Below, one piece after another: positions 7,785 to 16,800 of a DNA stretch of 25,623 nucleotides (position 1 is the first letter of the stretch; the number at the start of each line of letters is the position of its first letter). Under the pieces are notes generated by a model, which had not been told where the DNA came from, ran no database searches, and was given only the letters and a program-made list of their open reading frames with translations. The stretch lies in IMG/VR virus record IMGVR_UViG_3300030329_003552, positions 4,274 to 29,896 of that record; one strand, 5' to 3'. The DNA comes from a virus. A program made the translations under genes and the position numbers.

Positions 7785-7813
7785 ATTTTATTACACATTA
7801 GGTAAATTGTCAA
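7785..7813 (-). promoter_or_regulatory. Sigma70-type promoter for the recombination cassette
   Basis: On the minus strand TTGACA (7808-7813) and TAAAAT (7785-7790) are separated by exactly 17 bases. This is a perfect -35 and a five-of-six -10. It fills the only sizeable non-coding gap in the replication/recombination region (7756-7815), directly after the polymerase stop codon and about 30 bases before the next gene's start. Transcription would begin near 7777 and read the small gene, the recombinase and the nucleases. Confidence 0.8.
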
Positions 7814-7815
7814 CC

Positions 7816-9732
7816 CTAAATATCCCAATCAATGTAATCGGTAATATCATCAGTTGTTTGTGCTACCCAATCTGCTATATCTTTTTTATTTGCCCACGAA
7901 GGGGTACAAATTTCTTGGTCTACAAATAACGGTATATTTAAACTATTTGTTTGCATTAAATCTACTATAGGCTCAATAATAGTACTCATTTCCGAATCGT
8001 GTATTTCAAAAATAATTTCGTCATGTACTTGCAATAACATACGACTTTTTTTATCTGCTAAAAATTCTGAAATAGCTACAAGTCTTTCATTTAAAATATC
8101 AGCACTTGTACCTTGCACCAAATAATTAACACCTTTATAACTATAATCCGCTAAAACTTTATATATTCGCCCATAGCGGTTTTTAATCCATCCGCGTTCT
8201 TCTACAGCGTTTTCCACACCTTTTATAAACTCTCGCGCGCCAACAATACTATTTAAATATTGCTTCTTGTATCGCGAAGCATTTGGAATAGTAGTTTGCA
8301 TCTGTTTTGCTAATAAGGGATTCCCAATACCGTACATAATTCCAAATGTTATACTCTTTGCCATTTGTCTATATTCTTTAAAATCGGGGTGGTCTTCTTC
8401 CATATTAAACGCCATTTTAGCCGTTTCACTATGAAAATCCACATCCGTTCTATTTAACAACTCACGCATTTCAGGGTTATTTAAATAACTTAAAAATACT
8501 CTTACTTCCATTTGCGAATAGTCAAAACTAACAAACTGATATTCAGGACGAGGAATAAATAAACGCCTCATTGCAACTTGAGTAGGGTCGTCTTCGTTAT
8601 AAGCCCCCTCACCTTTAAAGCCCCATTCCTCATTAGACATTGAACCTATATCATCTAAGTCTAAACTTTCTAATTTAAAATGCGCCCGTGGAATATTTTG
8701 TAAATTAGGTTCGCGAGATGACAAGCGTCCCGTAACTGTGCCCCAATTACAAAACGACGTATGTAATACAGGTTTGTCTAAATAAGGCTTTAAATAAGTA
8801 GACGCTAATTTATATAAAGCTCTGTATTGACGCACCAACACTGCTAAAGGATGGTCAATTTTAGTTAACGCCTCTTCATTCCAAGATTCTCCGCCCTTTT
8901 TAGTCGAAACCTCAGAATAAATATTAAAACTATGAAAAACTTCCCCAAGTTCCGCAACACTTCGAATATTAAATTCTTTACCTGCAACACTATAAATTTT
9001 TTGGGCAACTTTATCTTGTTGGGCTTTCACTTTTTCAATAGACTTTTCAGCGTATTCGATATCAATCTGTACCCCCTCGGTTTCCATATCATATAAAACT
9101 TTAGTTAAAGCATATTCTAACTGCAAGACATCTTCTTGGTTTGACTTAATAATCTTTTCTAAACAATCCTTATACAGTTTGTATGTATAATAAACATCTT
9201 TTTCACAATATGGACCTATAAGTTCAACAGAGCCTAAAGAATAATTCCCACTAACTACTTTTGCTTTTCTTAACGCTTTTTTTGTATCAATATCATACTG
9301 CGCCTCTGCGTCGCCATATAATCTTTTTATTGTTTTTGTTAACCCTAATTCTCGAATTTCTGTGTGCGCTGTAAGGCGAACTAATAACATTACATCAATT
9401 AAAGTTTTATCTCGTAAATCTAACCCATCTTTTTCTAAAAACCGTAAATCAAATTTAATGTTATATCCCATTAATTCTGTTCTACAACTCATAGACGTTA
9501 ACAAGTCATCTAAGTATTCTATAGGTAGGTTAACACCTGTTTGGTGCCTAAAAGGAAAATAAAAAGTTTTAATATTAGGGCTATTAGGTAAACTTACGGC
9601 TACCCCCACACCGCACAGTTCATGTCCTTTCTCAACGTCTAGTCCGCTAGTTTCGACATCAACCGACCATGTGGGGTATTGAATTAGTTCATCTATAACT
9701 TCTTCATATAATTTTTCAGTAACCACTAACAT
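7816..9732 (-). CDS. polA: Family A DNA polymerase with 3'-5' exonuclease
   Basis: The replicative polymerase of the phage. The 638-residue protein has the proofreading domain with Asp25/Glu27 (SVDVETSG), Asp95 (GYNIKFDLRF) and Asp179 (YCEKDVYYTY), and the polymerase domain with RLSSREPNLQNIPR (336-349), motif A Asp404 (SFDYSQMEVR), O-helix motif B (Arg455, Lys459, Phe463, Tyr467) and motif C His570-Asp571-Glu572 (LLQVHDEI). There is no 5'-3' exonuclease domain. Phe463 aligns with E. coli Phe762. A hydrophilic insert (about 352-388) precedes the RRLFIPRPE segment. The gene starts 2 bases after the SSB stop without a clear ribosome site, and is followed by the cassette promoter. Confidence 0.95.
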   Translation of the reverse strand: MLVVTEKLYEEVIDELIQYPTWSVDVETSGLDVEKGHELCGVGVAVSLPNSPNIKTFYFPFRHQTGVNLPIEYLDDLLTSMSCRTELMGYNIKFDLRFLEKDGLDLRDKTLIDVMLLVRLTAHTEIRELGLTKTIKRLYGDAEAQYDIDTKKALRKAKVVSGNYSLGSVELIGPYCEKDVYYTYKLYKDCLEKIIKSNQEDVLQLEYALTKVLYDMETEGVQIDIEYAEKSIEKVKAQQDKVAQKIYSVAGKEFNIRSVAELGEVFHSFNIYSEVSTKKGGESWNEEALTKIDHPLAVLVRQYRALYKLASTYLKPYLDKPVLHTSFCNWGTVTGRLSSREPNLQNIPRAHFKLESLDLDDIGSMSNEEWGFKGEGAYNEDDPTQVAMRRLFIPRPEYQFVSFDYSQMEVRVFLSYLNNPEMRELLNRTDVDFHSETAKMAFNMEEDHPDFKEYRQMAKSITFGIMYGIGNPLLAKQMQTTIPNASRYKKQYLNSIVGAREFIKGVENAVEERGWIKNRYGRIYKVLADYSYKGVNYLVQGTSADILNERLVAISEFLADKKSRMLLQVHDEIIFEIHDSEMSTIIEPIVDLMQTNSLNIPLFVDQEICTPSWANKKDIADWVAQTTDDITDYIDWDI

Positions 9733-9734
9733 GT

Positions 9735-10493
9735 TTAAAACAATAAATCGTTAGTTTCGCCTATGCTAACCTCTGCACCAACTGTACTATACCCATTATT
9801 ACCGTTTAGCGACGGTTGGTACGCTGTGCTATATCTCTCCAATAAATATTCCATTATTGAAGGTAATACGTTTTCTGGCTCTACTTCGGCACGTTGTTTT
9901 GCAGTACTTTGTATATTATAAGAAGTTTCTAAGCCTGCCCCAATTCGTGAAACTCTAATAACGCCTTTAGACAAATCGCCACCTAAATCGTTAAACGCTT
10001 CTATTAATTGGTTAAACACAGAATCAGCTCTTCCGAATCCCAAGGAAATAACCTTAAAATCATTTACAGTTTCTCGGTATCGTGTGCCATTAGCTGCGCT
10101 TTCCACAGGTTCCCATCCATTCTCGCGACCCCTGTCGGTTAAATCCTTATGAATAATCTCCGTTACATATCCCCAAAACGCAAATTTTCGTCTAGGTCGA
10201 ATAGGGTTATCAAAACCATCTACATCTGGAACAGCGCTATTATCGACGTCTGGGTGTGCTAATAAATTAGTAAAACGTGGAGCATTAGCGGTATTTACAT
10301 TCCATGTATATAAATAATACTCGTCTAAATATCCTGTTTCATCGTCTACATCGTCTTTGCCTGTACACCAAGGTTGTACAAACACTTGGTCACCGTCCCG
10401 TAAATATATTTCTTGGTTGGGCGTGCTAGACTGTTGGCTAATCCTTTCTTCTTGTTCTTGTCTTCGGTTCCTTATTCTATTAATTCCGGGCAT
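9735..10493 (-). CDS. Probable single-stranded DNA-binding protein
   Basis: A 252-residue protein encoded between primase and polymerase. A basic N-terminus (about 1-20) is followed by YLRDGDQVFVQPW (30-42), a strand pattern compatible with an OB fold, then KFAFWGYVTEIIH (103-115). Residues 156-194 (VFNQLIEAF, GDLSKG, GVIRVSRIGAGLETSYNI) match the pattern common in phage ssDNA-binding proteins, where a helix is followed by a +I+R.G.GL.T.Y segment. It ends in a short acidic/hydrophobic tip (GETNDLLF), as many SSBs do. It has an AAAGGAGG ribosome site and its own near-consensus promoter inside the end of the primase gene, as expected for a protein needed in bulk. SSB is inference from pattern plus position. 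Confidence 0.65.
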   Translation of the reverse strand: MPGINRIRNRRQEQEERISQQSSTPNQEIYLRDGDQVFVQPWCTGKDDVDDETGYLDEYYLYTWNVNTANAPRFTNLLAHPDVDNSAVPDVDGFDNPIRPRRKFAFWGYVTEIIHKDLTDRGRENGWEPVESAANGTRYRETVNDFKVISLGFGRADSVFNQLIEAFNDLGGDLSKGVIRVSRIGAGLETSYNIQSTAKQRAEVEPENVLPSIMEYLLERYSTAYQPSLNGNNGYSTVGAEVSIGETNDLLF

Positions 10494-10517
10494 TGTATGC
10501 CTCCTTTATTAAATTTG

Positions 10518-11405
10518 TTACCAAGTATATCTGTTGCTAAGTATGCTGTCAAGTATCAATTTATTTCTAATATCCTGTACGTCTTTATATTCTTGTGGTA
10601 TTTTCACATAAGTCGTAGGAGCAATCTGTTTTAATTGCTGTAAAGCACGTCGTTTGCCAATTTCCCCAGCTTCATCATTATCTAAACATAAAACAAATTC
10701 TTTTGTAGGTAACGTTTTACAAAGCTCAAATTGTTTTTTAGACAAATGGATTCCGAGTAATGCCACAGCTTGATAGCCGTGTTGGTGTAACCACATAGTA
10801 TCTAGCGAACCTTCTGTTATACATATAAATTCCGAAGGCTCAACTTTATCTGCTCCAAATAATAATTGAGACTTTTTTAACCCCGTGTTATATAAATATT
10901 TAGGTAAGGTTGTCTGTCTACGACTTACATATCCAACAACTCTACTGTCATAATTCCGAATAGGAATTATAAAATCATTGTATAAATTTTTCCCACACCC
11001 CCACGCAGTTAAAAATTCTTTTGTGAAACCTCGGTCAAAAATCCATTGCGGAAATTGAGCTTCTTGAAAGTTATCTGGTAAAGCTACTGTAGGCAACTCA
11101 ATATCCTCATTAATATCTACTAATGGTATTCGTGTATTATTGTTTATAGGTATTAAGTACCTCTGTATCTCGGCATCAGTTACATCTAAATATTCTTTTA
11201 AAAATATATATAAACTACCTTCACCACAACCTGCAAAACATATCCATACACCTTTATCAGTATTTATCGCGCACGATGCATGACTATCAACATGAAACGG
11301 ACACTTAATATTAAACTGTGGCTCATCAATTGGAATATCTAAATTTGCTTCAAGTAAACTTTGTACCCAATCAACTGCTGTATTAGTACTCGCTTTCTGA
11401 TACAT
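10518..11405 (-). CDS. DNA primase, CHC2 zinc finger plus TOPRIM
   Basis: Synthesises RNA primers for the phage fork. The 295-residue protein has an N-terminal CHC2-type zinc finger (Cys35, His38, Cys56, Cys60 in KCPFHVDSHASC and WICFAGCGEG) and a TOPRIM fold with Glu198 (ICITEGSLDT) and Asp242/Asp244 (LDNDEAGEIGKRRA). It is shorter than bacterial DnaG (about 580-640) because no helicase-binding C-terminal domain is present, as in many phage primases. The start overlaps the helicase end by 23 bases and has an AAGAGG ribosome site. A promoter for the next genes is embedded in its last codons. Confidence 0.92.
   Translation of the reverse strand: MYQKASTNTAVDWVQSLLEANLDIPIDEPQFNIKCPFHVDSHASCAINTDKGVWICFAGCGEGSLYIFLKEYLDVTDAEIQRYLIPINNNTRIPLVDINEDIELPTVALPDNFQEAQFPQWIFDRGFTKEFLTAWGCGKNLYNDFIIPIRNYDSRVVGYVSRRQTTLPKYLYNTGLKKSQLLFGADKVEPSEFICITEGSLDTMWLHQHGYQAVALLGIHLSKKQFELCKTLPTKEFVLCLDNDEAGEIGKRRALQQLKQIAPTTYVKIPQEYKDVQDIRNKLILDSILSNRYTW
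10524..10552 (-). promoter_or_regulatory. Sigma70-type promoter for SSB and DNA polymerase
   Basis: On the minus strand TTGACA (10547-10552) and TATACT (10524-10529) are spaced by exactly 17 bases. This is a perfect -35 and a five-of-six -10. It lies within the last codons of the primase gene. Transcription would start near 10517, right at the primase stop, about 24 bases before the SSB start codon and its AAAGGAGG site. Confidence 0.75.
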
Positions 11406-12684
11406 AACCTCTTAATTCCTCAATAACTCCATTATTAACATCCCAAGTAAATGTCATGTCTCCTTGAATTAAAGCACCATCACGAATTTTTAAACATCTA
11501 ATCTTTCTTAATTTTTCATCATAGTCTCCGTTTCTATCATAGGTCTTTGCCATCGAAAATAAATAATCAGCAGCCGAGAGTAAACCGTCTCCAAAAGCTA
11601 CGGTATTTGCATGTGGGGGCTCAAACTCGTCTTGACTTTCTCTATTTGCTTGCGTTGAAACACAAATCGAAATATTTTCTTGTGTAGCTAAAGTTTTAAA
11701 TTCATTTGCTAACTCATACGACTTTTCCCATGTATGTTGGTTAGACCGAGAGGTTTGGCTACGAATTAAATAAATTCCATCAACAATTACAAATTCAGGT
11801 TTATATCTACGAATTAAACGTTTAATAGACTGAATAGTAATTCCATCTTCCCCACTAATACTATGGCAAATAGACTGCTTTTTTGCATTATTGTTTTGCA
11901 AAAATTCAATATATTCCGCTTCATTATCTAAAGGTTGTAAATTAGACAGCGTTGAATGTGGGAACTGGTACCCCAATTTATGCCCCAAAACTGTATCTAA
12001 TCTAGCGCTTAGTTGTTTCGTAGTCAATTCAGGTGTAACAAATAATGTTTTAGTTCCTGAAAGCGCTGAAGTCGCCGCAATTTCAGTACAAAACCATGTC
12101 TTACCTATTCCTGACCGCGCAAAAATTCCTATTAATTCCCCAGGCTTCCATCCACTACCAATTGTTTGTAGAGCGTGAAACGGTGTAGGAATTCCCATAA
12201 TACCCTTATTAGCTAATAACTTTTCACGGTCAGCTTTATATTCCTCTAATCTACTCAATGTTCCATCATCATATGTAGAAATATCATCGTCAAATTCTAG
12301 TTCCACGTTTGACAGTTGCCCCATTAAATCCACTAACCCTTTTTGTGGGTCTGTTAATAGTGCGCCACCCGAATGGTCAATAATTTCTCTTACAGTTCTA
12401 TACAATAATTGGTTTCTAAACAAATCCTCTATATAATCCCAATCAAAACCTGTAGTATTCGTTTCAATAGTAGGAAATACATCATACATTTCTTGTATGG
12501 TAGGAATTTTATGGTATTTATCTGCGTATTCACGAACCCAAGTTAGTGCATCTCCATGGGTACTAAAGTGAGCTGCCCCATACGAAAATGCATTTAATCT
12601 TTCGGTAGTTAAATTACATAAAATCGCAGATTCTACGCGTGGGTAATTAGGGGCTTGGAGTTCTTTTCTATACTGCTCTGTCAT
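11383..12684 (-). CDS. dnaB: DnaB-like replicative DNA helicase
   Basis: A hexameric 5'-3' helicase of the RecA-fold SF4 family. In the 433-residue protein, residues 1-135 form a helical N-terminal region. A linker (YDDGTLSRLEEYKADREKLL) leads to the ATPase domain, with PTPFHALQTIGSGWKPGEL (167-185), Walker A 189-196 (ARSGIGKT), a VTPEL strand (216-220), Walker B 298-302 (FVIVD) followed by GIYLI, and STQANRES (343-350). The start has an AGAGG ribosome site 2 bases after the upstream gene's stop. It pairs with the adjacent primase, overlapping it by 23 bases. Confidence 0.92.
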   Translation of the reverse strand: MTEQYRKELQAPNYPRVESAILCNLTTERLNAFSYGAAHFSTHGDALTWVREYADKYHKIPTIQEMYDVFPTIETNTTGFDWDYIEDLFRNQLLYRTVREIIDHSGGALLTDPQKGLVDLMGQLSNVELEFDDDISTYDDGTLSRLEEYKADREKLLANKGIMGIPTPFHALQTIGSGWKPGELIGIFARSGIGKTWFCTEIAATSALSGTKTLFVTPELTTKQLSARLDTVLGHKLGYQFPHSTLSNLQPLDNEAEYIEFLQNNNAKKQSICHSISGEDGITIQSIKRLIRRYKPEFVIVDGIYLIRSQTSRSNQHTWEKSYELANEFKTLATQENISICVSTQANRESQDEFEPPHANTVAFGDGLLSAADYLFSMAKTYDRNGDYDEKLRKIRCLKIRDGALIQGDMTFTWDVNNGVIEELRGYVSESEY

Positions 12685-12686
12685 TC

Positions 12687-12926
12687 TTACCTCTCTGGTA
12701 TTTCTGTTAAAATTGACTTGTCCTCCAAAATATAATACGAAAATCCTAACAGTTTATGGGTCTGCTTTAAGGTTTTTGCTTCGTTAATATTTTTTGCTTC
12801 GCCAATTTTTACAATTGTTCCGTCTGCTTTATTTACGGCAATTACATCATACACGGTACTGAAATTAGTTGTCAAGGATTTATTTCTAAAAAGCCCACCA
12901 ATTTTATTATGTAGCCGTTTTCTCAT
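12687..12926 (-). CDS. Small protein of unknown function upstream of the helicase
   Basis: The function is not recognised. The product has 79 residues from the ATG at 12926; a TTG one codon upstream is also possible but less likely. The N-terminus is basic (MRKRLHNKIGGLFRNK) and the rest alternates strand-like segments (VYDVIAVNKADGTIVKIGEA) and a helix (NINEAKTLKQTHKLL), ending in SILTEIPER, which suggests a small alpha/beta fold. The sequence VIAV..DG.I...G....EA resembles short SPOR-like or translation-initiation-like beta-alpha repeats, but too weakly to name. It overlaps the sigma-like gene by about 20 bases and sits 2 bases before the helicase. Confidence 0.68.
   Translation of the reverse strand: MRKRLHNKIGGLFRNKSLTTNFSTVYDVIAVNKADGTIVKIGEAKNINEAKTLKQTHKLLGFSYYILEDKSILTEIPER
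12846..12875 (-). promoter_or_regulatory. Candidate promoter for helicase/primase genes
   Basis: On the minus strand TTGACA (12870-12875) and TATGAT (12846-12851) are separated by 18 bases: a perfect -35 and a five-of-six -10 with slightly long spacing. It lies inside the small unknown gene, about 160 bases before the helicase start. Because it is within a coding sequence, chance cannot be excluded, but the spacing and the match with the two stronger promoters downstream make it credible. Confidence 0.5.
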
Positions 12927-13500
12927 CAAAATCTCGCTTAATTATAAAAGCTTTTATCTTTTTTTGGATTGCATTTCGCGTTTTATAAGCCGAATCTCCT
13001 AACCTTTCGGAAATATATTCCATAGTCATGCCTTCTAAACGTAACTCTAAAAATTCAAGCTCTTTATTCGATAAATTAGCCCTCGTAATCATATCCATTA
13101 ACTCAATGTTATTAACAAATTCTAGTGCCGTTAAATCAGATAATGAATTAGCAATTTCATTTGGTAAAAACCCTTGCGGATTATCGTCAACATCCATTCC
13201 ATCAATACTATAAGCAATGTTAACATTTTTGGTTTTTTGTGCTTTGGAAATTAACGTACGTAAAGTATTAACCATTACTGTATGTAAATAAGTATGAAAT
13301 ACAACACCTTTAGAATCATCATAATGGTCTGCAGCCTTTAATATAGCAATTCTAAGTTCTTGGGCGATATCATCTCTATCCATACCATTTACAAACGTTG
13401 TCTGTAAAAACTTTTGGACTTTGGGTTCCCATTTCTCTAATAAATTATCGTCGATATCCACTATTAACTTATTCCATCCCGTTGCCCCAATCCATAACAT
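12907..13500 (-). CDS. Sigma70-family-like transcription factor
   Basis: Probably redirects RNA polymerase to phage promoters. From the ATG at 13500 it has 197 residues. Residues 20-87 resemble sigma region 2 (MDRDDIAQELRIAILKAADHYD then GVVFHTYLHTVMVNTLRTLI). Residues 143-188 resemble region 4 (LSNKELEFLELRLEGMTMEYISERLG then KTRNAIQKKIKAFI), a helix-turn-helix that would read the -35 element. Size and the two-domain layout match group-4/ECF-like and phage sigma factors. Start choice is uncertain: a TTG at 13512 and a GTG at 13458 are alternatives and none has a strong ribosome site. It overlaps the zinc-ribbon gene upstream and stands at the border between tail and replication genes. Confidence 0.75.
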   Translation of the reverse strand: MLWIGATGWNKLIVDIDDNLLEKWEPKVQKFLQTTFVNGMDRDDIAQELRIAILKAADHYDDSKGVVFHTYLHTVMVNTLRTLISKAQKTKNVNIAYSIDGMDVDDNPQGFLPNEIANSLSDLTALEFVNNIELMDMITRANLSNKELEFLELRLEGMTMEYISERLGDSAYKTRNAIQKKIKAFIIKRDFDEKTAT

Positions 13501-13847
13501 TTTTGACTGCAATAAATATGTTTTCTTCCACGGTTGTAACGCTGAATTACATGACTGCGCTGTAATTGGAACTTATGATGGCAGAATGAGCATTCTACAT
13601 CTACATAATAATATGTTCGTTTACAGTCTCCCGTCGGACAAATTTTCTGGTTACGCGGAGTCGGTATTCCGCAAACCAAACACAACACTATTTTTTTCTT
13701 ATAGTGCGGTTGTCTATTATTTAATCCTGCGTCTTTTAAGACCTTATAAACATATTGTCGAGATACATCTAATTTACGCCCAATTTCTGAACCCGTCAAT
13801 AAGGGTTTCTGTTTTCGTAATCTAATAATTTTTTTATCAGTACGCAT
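13464..13847 (-). CDS. HTH plus double zinc-ribbon putative regulator
   Basis: A 127-residue putative DNA-binding protein. Residues 17-41 form a helix-turn-helix (LTGSEIGRKLDVSRQYVYKVL). Two Cys4 ribbons follow: Cys56-x2-Cys59 with Cys70-x4-Cys75, and Cys86-x2-Cys89 with Cys113-x3-Cys117. The protein is basic throughout. The start overlaps the giant fibre gene's stop as TAATG, and its end overlaps the sigma-like gene by at least 37 bases, so the two candidate regulators are probably made together. A transcriptional regulator is the best reading. A homing-endonuclease-type zinc/HTH accessory is the alternative, but no HNH or GIY-YIG residues are seen. Confidence 0.72.
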   Translation of the reverse strand: MRTDKKIIRLRKQKPLLTGSEIGRKLDVSRQYVYKVLKDAGLNNRQPHYKKKIVLCLVCGIPTPRNQKICPTGDCKRTYYYVDVECSFCHHKFQLQRSHVIQRYNRGRKHIYCSQKCYGLGQRDGIS

Positions 13848-16800
13848 TACCCGTTTTTAAGTTCATCTATTTCAGCTTTAAGTTCTTTAATAGCTGCTAC
13901 TAGTGGACCTATTAATTCGGTATATTTAAGAGACCAAAAGGTTTCCTCCGCAACAGACTCATCATTTGTAGGTTCTCCATTTTCGTCTATACGGTCGGTT
14001 TCTTCAACGTATAAAGCAATATCTTCGGTATATCCTAAAGCTAACATTTGTGTTTTTACATCTTGTGCAGCAAAACCAAATTCTACGTTAGTTTGCCCAA
14101 TTTTATTATATTGAATAGGAGTTAAACTAGTAATAATATCTAAACCATTTGTAATATTAACTACATTTTCTTTTTGTCGAATATCAGAAACTTCGCTTAA
14201 AGCATTTACTACGCTTCCCTCATACCATGGTAAAGAGCTTGTACCTAATAAATGATGGTGATTAAATGACCCACTATCTCCACTACGGTCAATATCGGGT
14301 GTTATATTTCCGTGGAATCTAGTATGAACTAAACTATTAGTGTTACCTCTATTATTTACACATTTAAAGTTTTTGCCTATCCATAATAAGTCCCCTGCGT
14401 GATTATCGCCAGCGTCCGTCCCTACTCCCATGCTTAATAAAGTTGTACCGCCAACAGCAAAGTGCATACGATTTCCAGTCGTTGTTTTTTGGAACCACAT
14501 TCCTGTACGATAATCTTGTTGGAAAGAATATGCTGGTTGCACATTACCTAAATATCTATGTTCATCAACAGTAGTCCCAGAAAGCGTCCCAGGATTATAG
14601 CTAGCATTAGCATCATTATCATCAATTTGTTTATGGTCTAAAGCTAATATATTACCAACTGGTAACTCTCTACCAACCAAAATTTCGACGGGTTGGACAG
14701 TCACAGTGGCTCCATTAGAATGCGTAGCAGCATGGGTTTCAGTAGTAGCACGAGTGACAGTTAGTACATTAGTCGACGTATTAACCGCCGTAACTTTCAG
14801 AATTTCGTTATCTATTTTAATATAGTTTCCAACGGCAATATTCCCATCTGCGACCGAATTAGTTCCAGCTACTGAGGCATTATCACTATGCGATGCTGCA
14901 CTAGTACTAAGCGAAGCACGCGTAACAGTAAATGTATTCGTATCAGTGTTAATTGCTGTGATAGTCATTTTTTCGCTATCTATTGTTATAACTTGTGATA
15001 CACTAAAATGAGCCACCGAATCAACTACAACAGAAGTTGTGTCTACACTACCATCAATTGCTCCGTTTAAGTTAGTACTTGGGGTGGCTATCGTAACATC
15101 AGTTTCACTAATAGTTAAATCTTCGTCTATGGTAGCAGTATGTCCTGGAAGTCCAGTTGCTTTGTTTGCAGAAAAAGCTCCCCAGCTGTTTAAAGTTACA
15201 GTTTCCCCATCGGCATGAACCGTTGCGGTAGTATTATTATACCCTCTAACAACTGTTAAATCGTAATAAGTAGACCCTCCTGAAGATTGTACAGCAACCG
15301 CTGTAACTAACATTTGCTCATCTGGTAAGGTGCCACTAACAACTGTTATAATTCCACCAACCCACCGTATATCTGCAGCTACTACACGTATTGTGGTTAC
15401 ATCGGCTGGGAAGGTTACTCCGTCTCCTGAATAAATTGTCCCCGCGGTTTCCGTAGTTGTGGATAAAGTTGGATGGGGGCGTTCTACTTGAACTTGTGTA
15501 TCGCTTACAACCCTAGCAACCCTTAAAATTTGATGAGTCTGTGTACCACCAGGGTCTCCTTGAAGTATTTGTAAAGTATCGCCTGGGCTTAAAAATTTAG
15601 CTACAGCTTCAGTTCGTTCGGTTACACCATCTTCATCATAATCTGCAATAGTTAACACATTATCTGTGGTACTTGTGCCTGGTACATTAGAGCTACTATC
15701 ATAAAGAAAATTTTCATCTAAATATAAATAGCCCCCCAATTGGGTATGCTCAGCTCTATTAAAAGACCCCGTAATACTAAGGTTCCCATAAATGGTTAAT
15801 GCATCACTAGTTAGTGACATTTCTCGACTTCCACCAACCGCAAAATCAAGCTCTCCTGCTTGTTCTTGATACATGCCTGTGTCTAAATCAGTACTAAAGG
15901 TATAAGTCGGATGTAGAGCAGATTGAGCTGTACCAGTTCCCCATGTGCTTCCATAAAATCTCGGAGCTTGGATAGCTAAATTATTAGCAATTAATCGAGA
16001 AGCTACTTGTAAAGTTTCTTTTCCAGAAGTAGTGTCTTTTGGTATTTCTGGATTTCTAGAAGAAGGTGCTCCATCGTTAATAATGAGATTACGTCCTCGT
16101 CCTGGGTTATCTCCTGAATTATATGCACTATCTTGGTAATCAACATCATTTTCTGTGTAACCTTGTCTATATATTTCAGTTTCTGTTTGCCCAAAAACGC
16201 TAGGAACCCAAGTAGTAACTGCCGTATTATCCGCATGCGTAGCCGCTGAAGTGCCTTCTCGTTCTCGCGTAACTGTTAAAGTATTACCACTAATTGCAGT
16301 AATTAACATTACTTCAGCATCTATTAAAATATATTGCCCGACTAAAAATCCCGTGGTGCTATCTACATCAACGCCTGTCTCGCTAGCATCTAAAGCTTCA
16401 TTTAATTGCGTAGCAGTTCTAGTTTCACTTAAAATAGCATTAATGTTATGATGAAATTTAAGTGGTACATTAGGCGTAATACGTGTTTCATTATGCCCTT
16501 GATAGCCTTGTACATTGGCATTATCGTTATATGTAACGGCAGTAGTGCCATTAAAACCTCGCGTAACAGCTAATGTAGTGCTATTAGTTACAGTATCAAT
16601 TCTTATTTGTTCGTGTACATCTGGGTCTGAACCATAAGTACTTGTACCCGACGTCGAAATTCTAATAATATCGCCTGCTAGAAAACCAGTGGTAGAATCA
16701 ACTACTAATGAGGTATCACCCGTTGCTACGTTACCAGCCATATTTATTAAAGTTGTTTTTTGACTAGGTACAGCATATGATGTACCAGTTGTAGCTATCT

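Noticed and set aside
12907-13512. TTG at 13512 as start of the sigma-like gene
   Set aside because: It adds only four residues before an ATG and has a poorly spaced purine run; it cannot be excluded, but the ATG is the simpler choice.
13421-13825. Plus-strand open frame of 134 codons
   Set aside because: It is antisense to the zinc-ribbon and sigma-like genes, whose cysteine pairs and HTH patterns are coherent; the plus-strand product shows none.
14105-14133. TATAAT on the minus strand near the end of the fibre gene as a promoter for the regulator pair
   Set aside because: The -35 position reads TTACTA, only three matches to consensus, and the site lies in AT-rich coding sequence where such hexamers are common.
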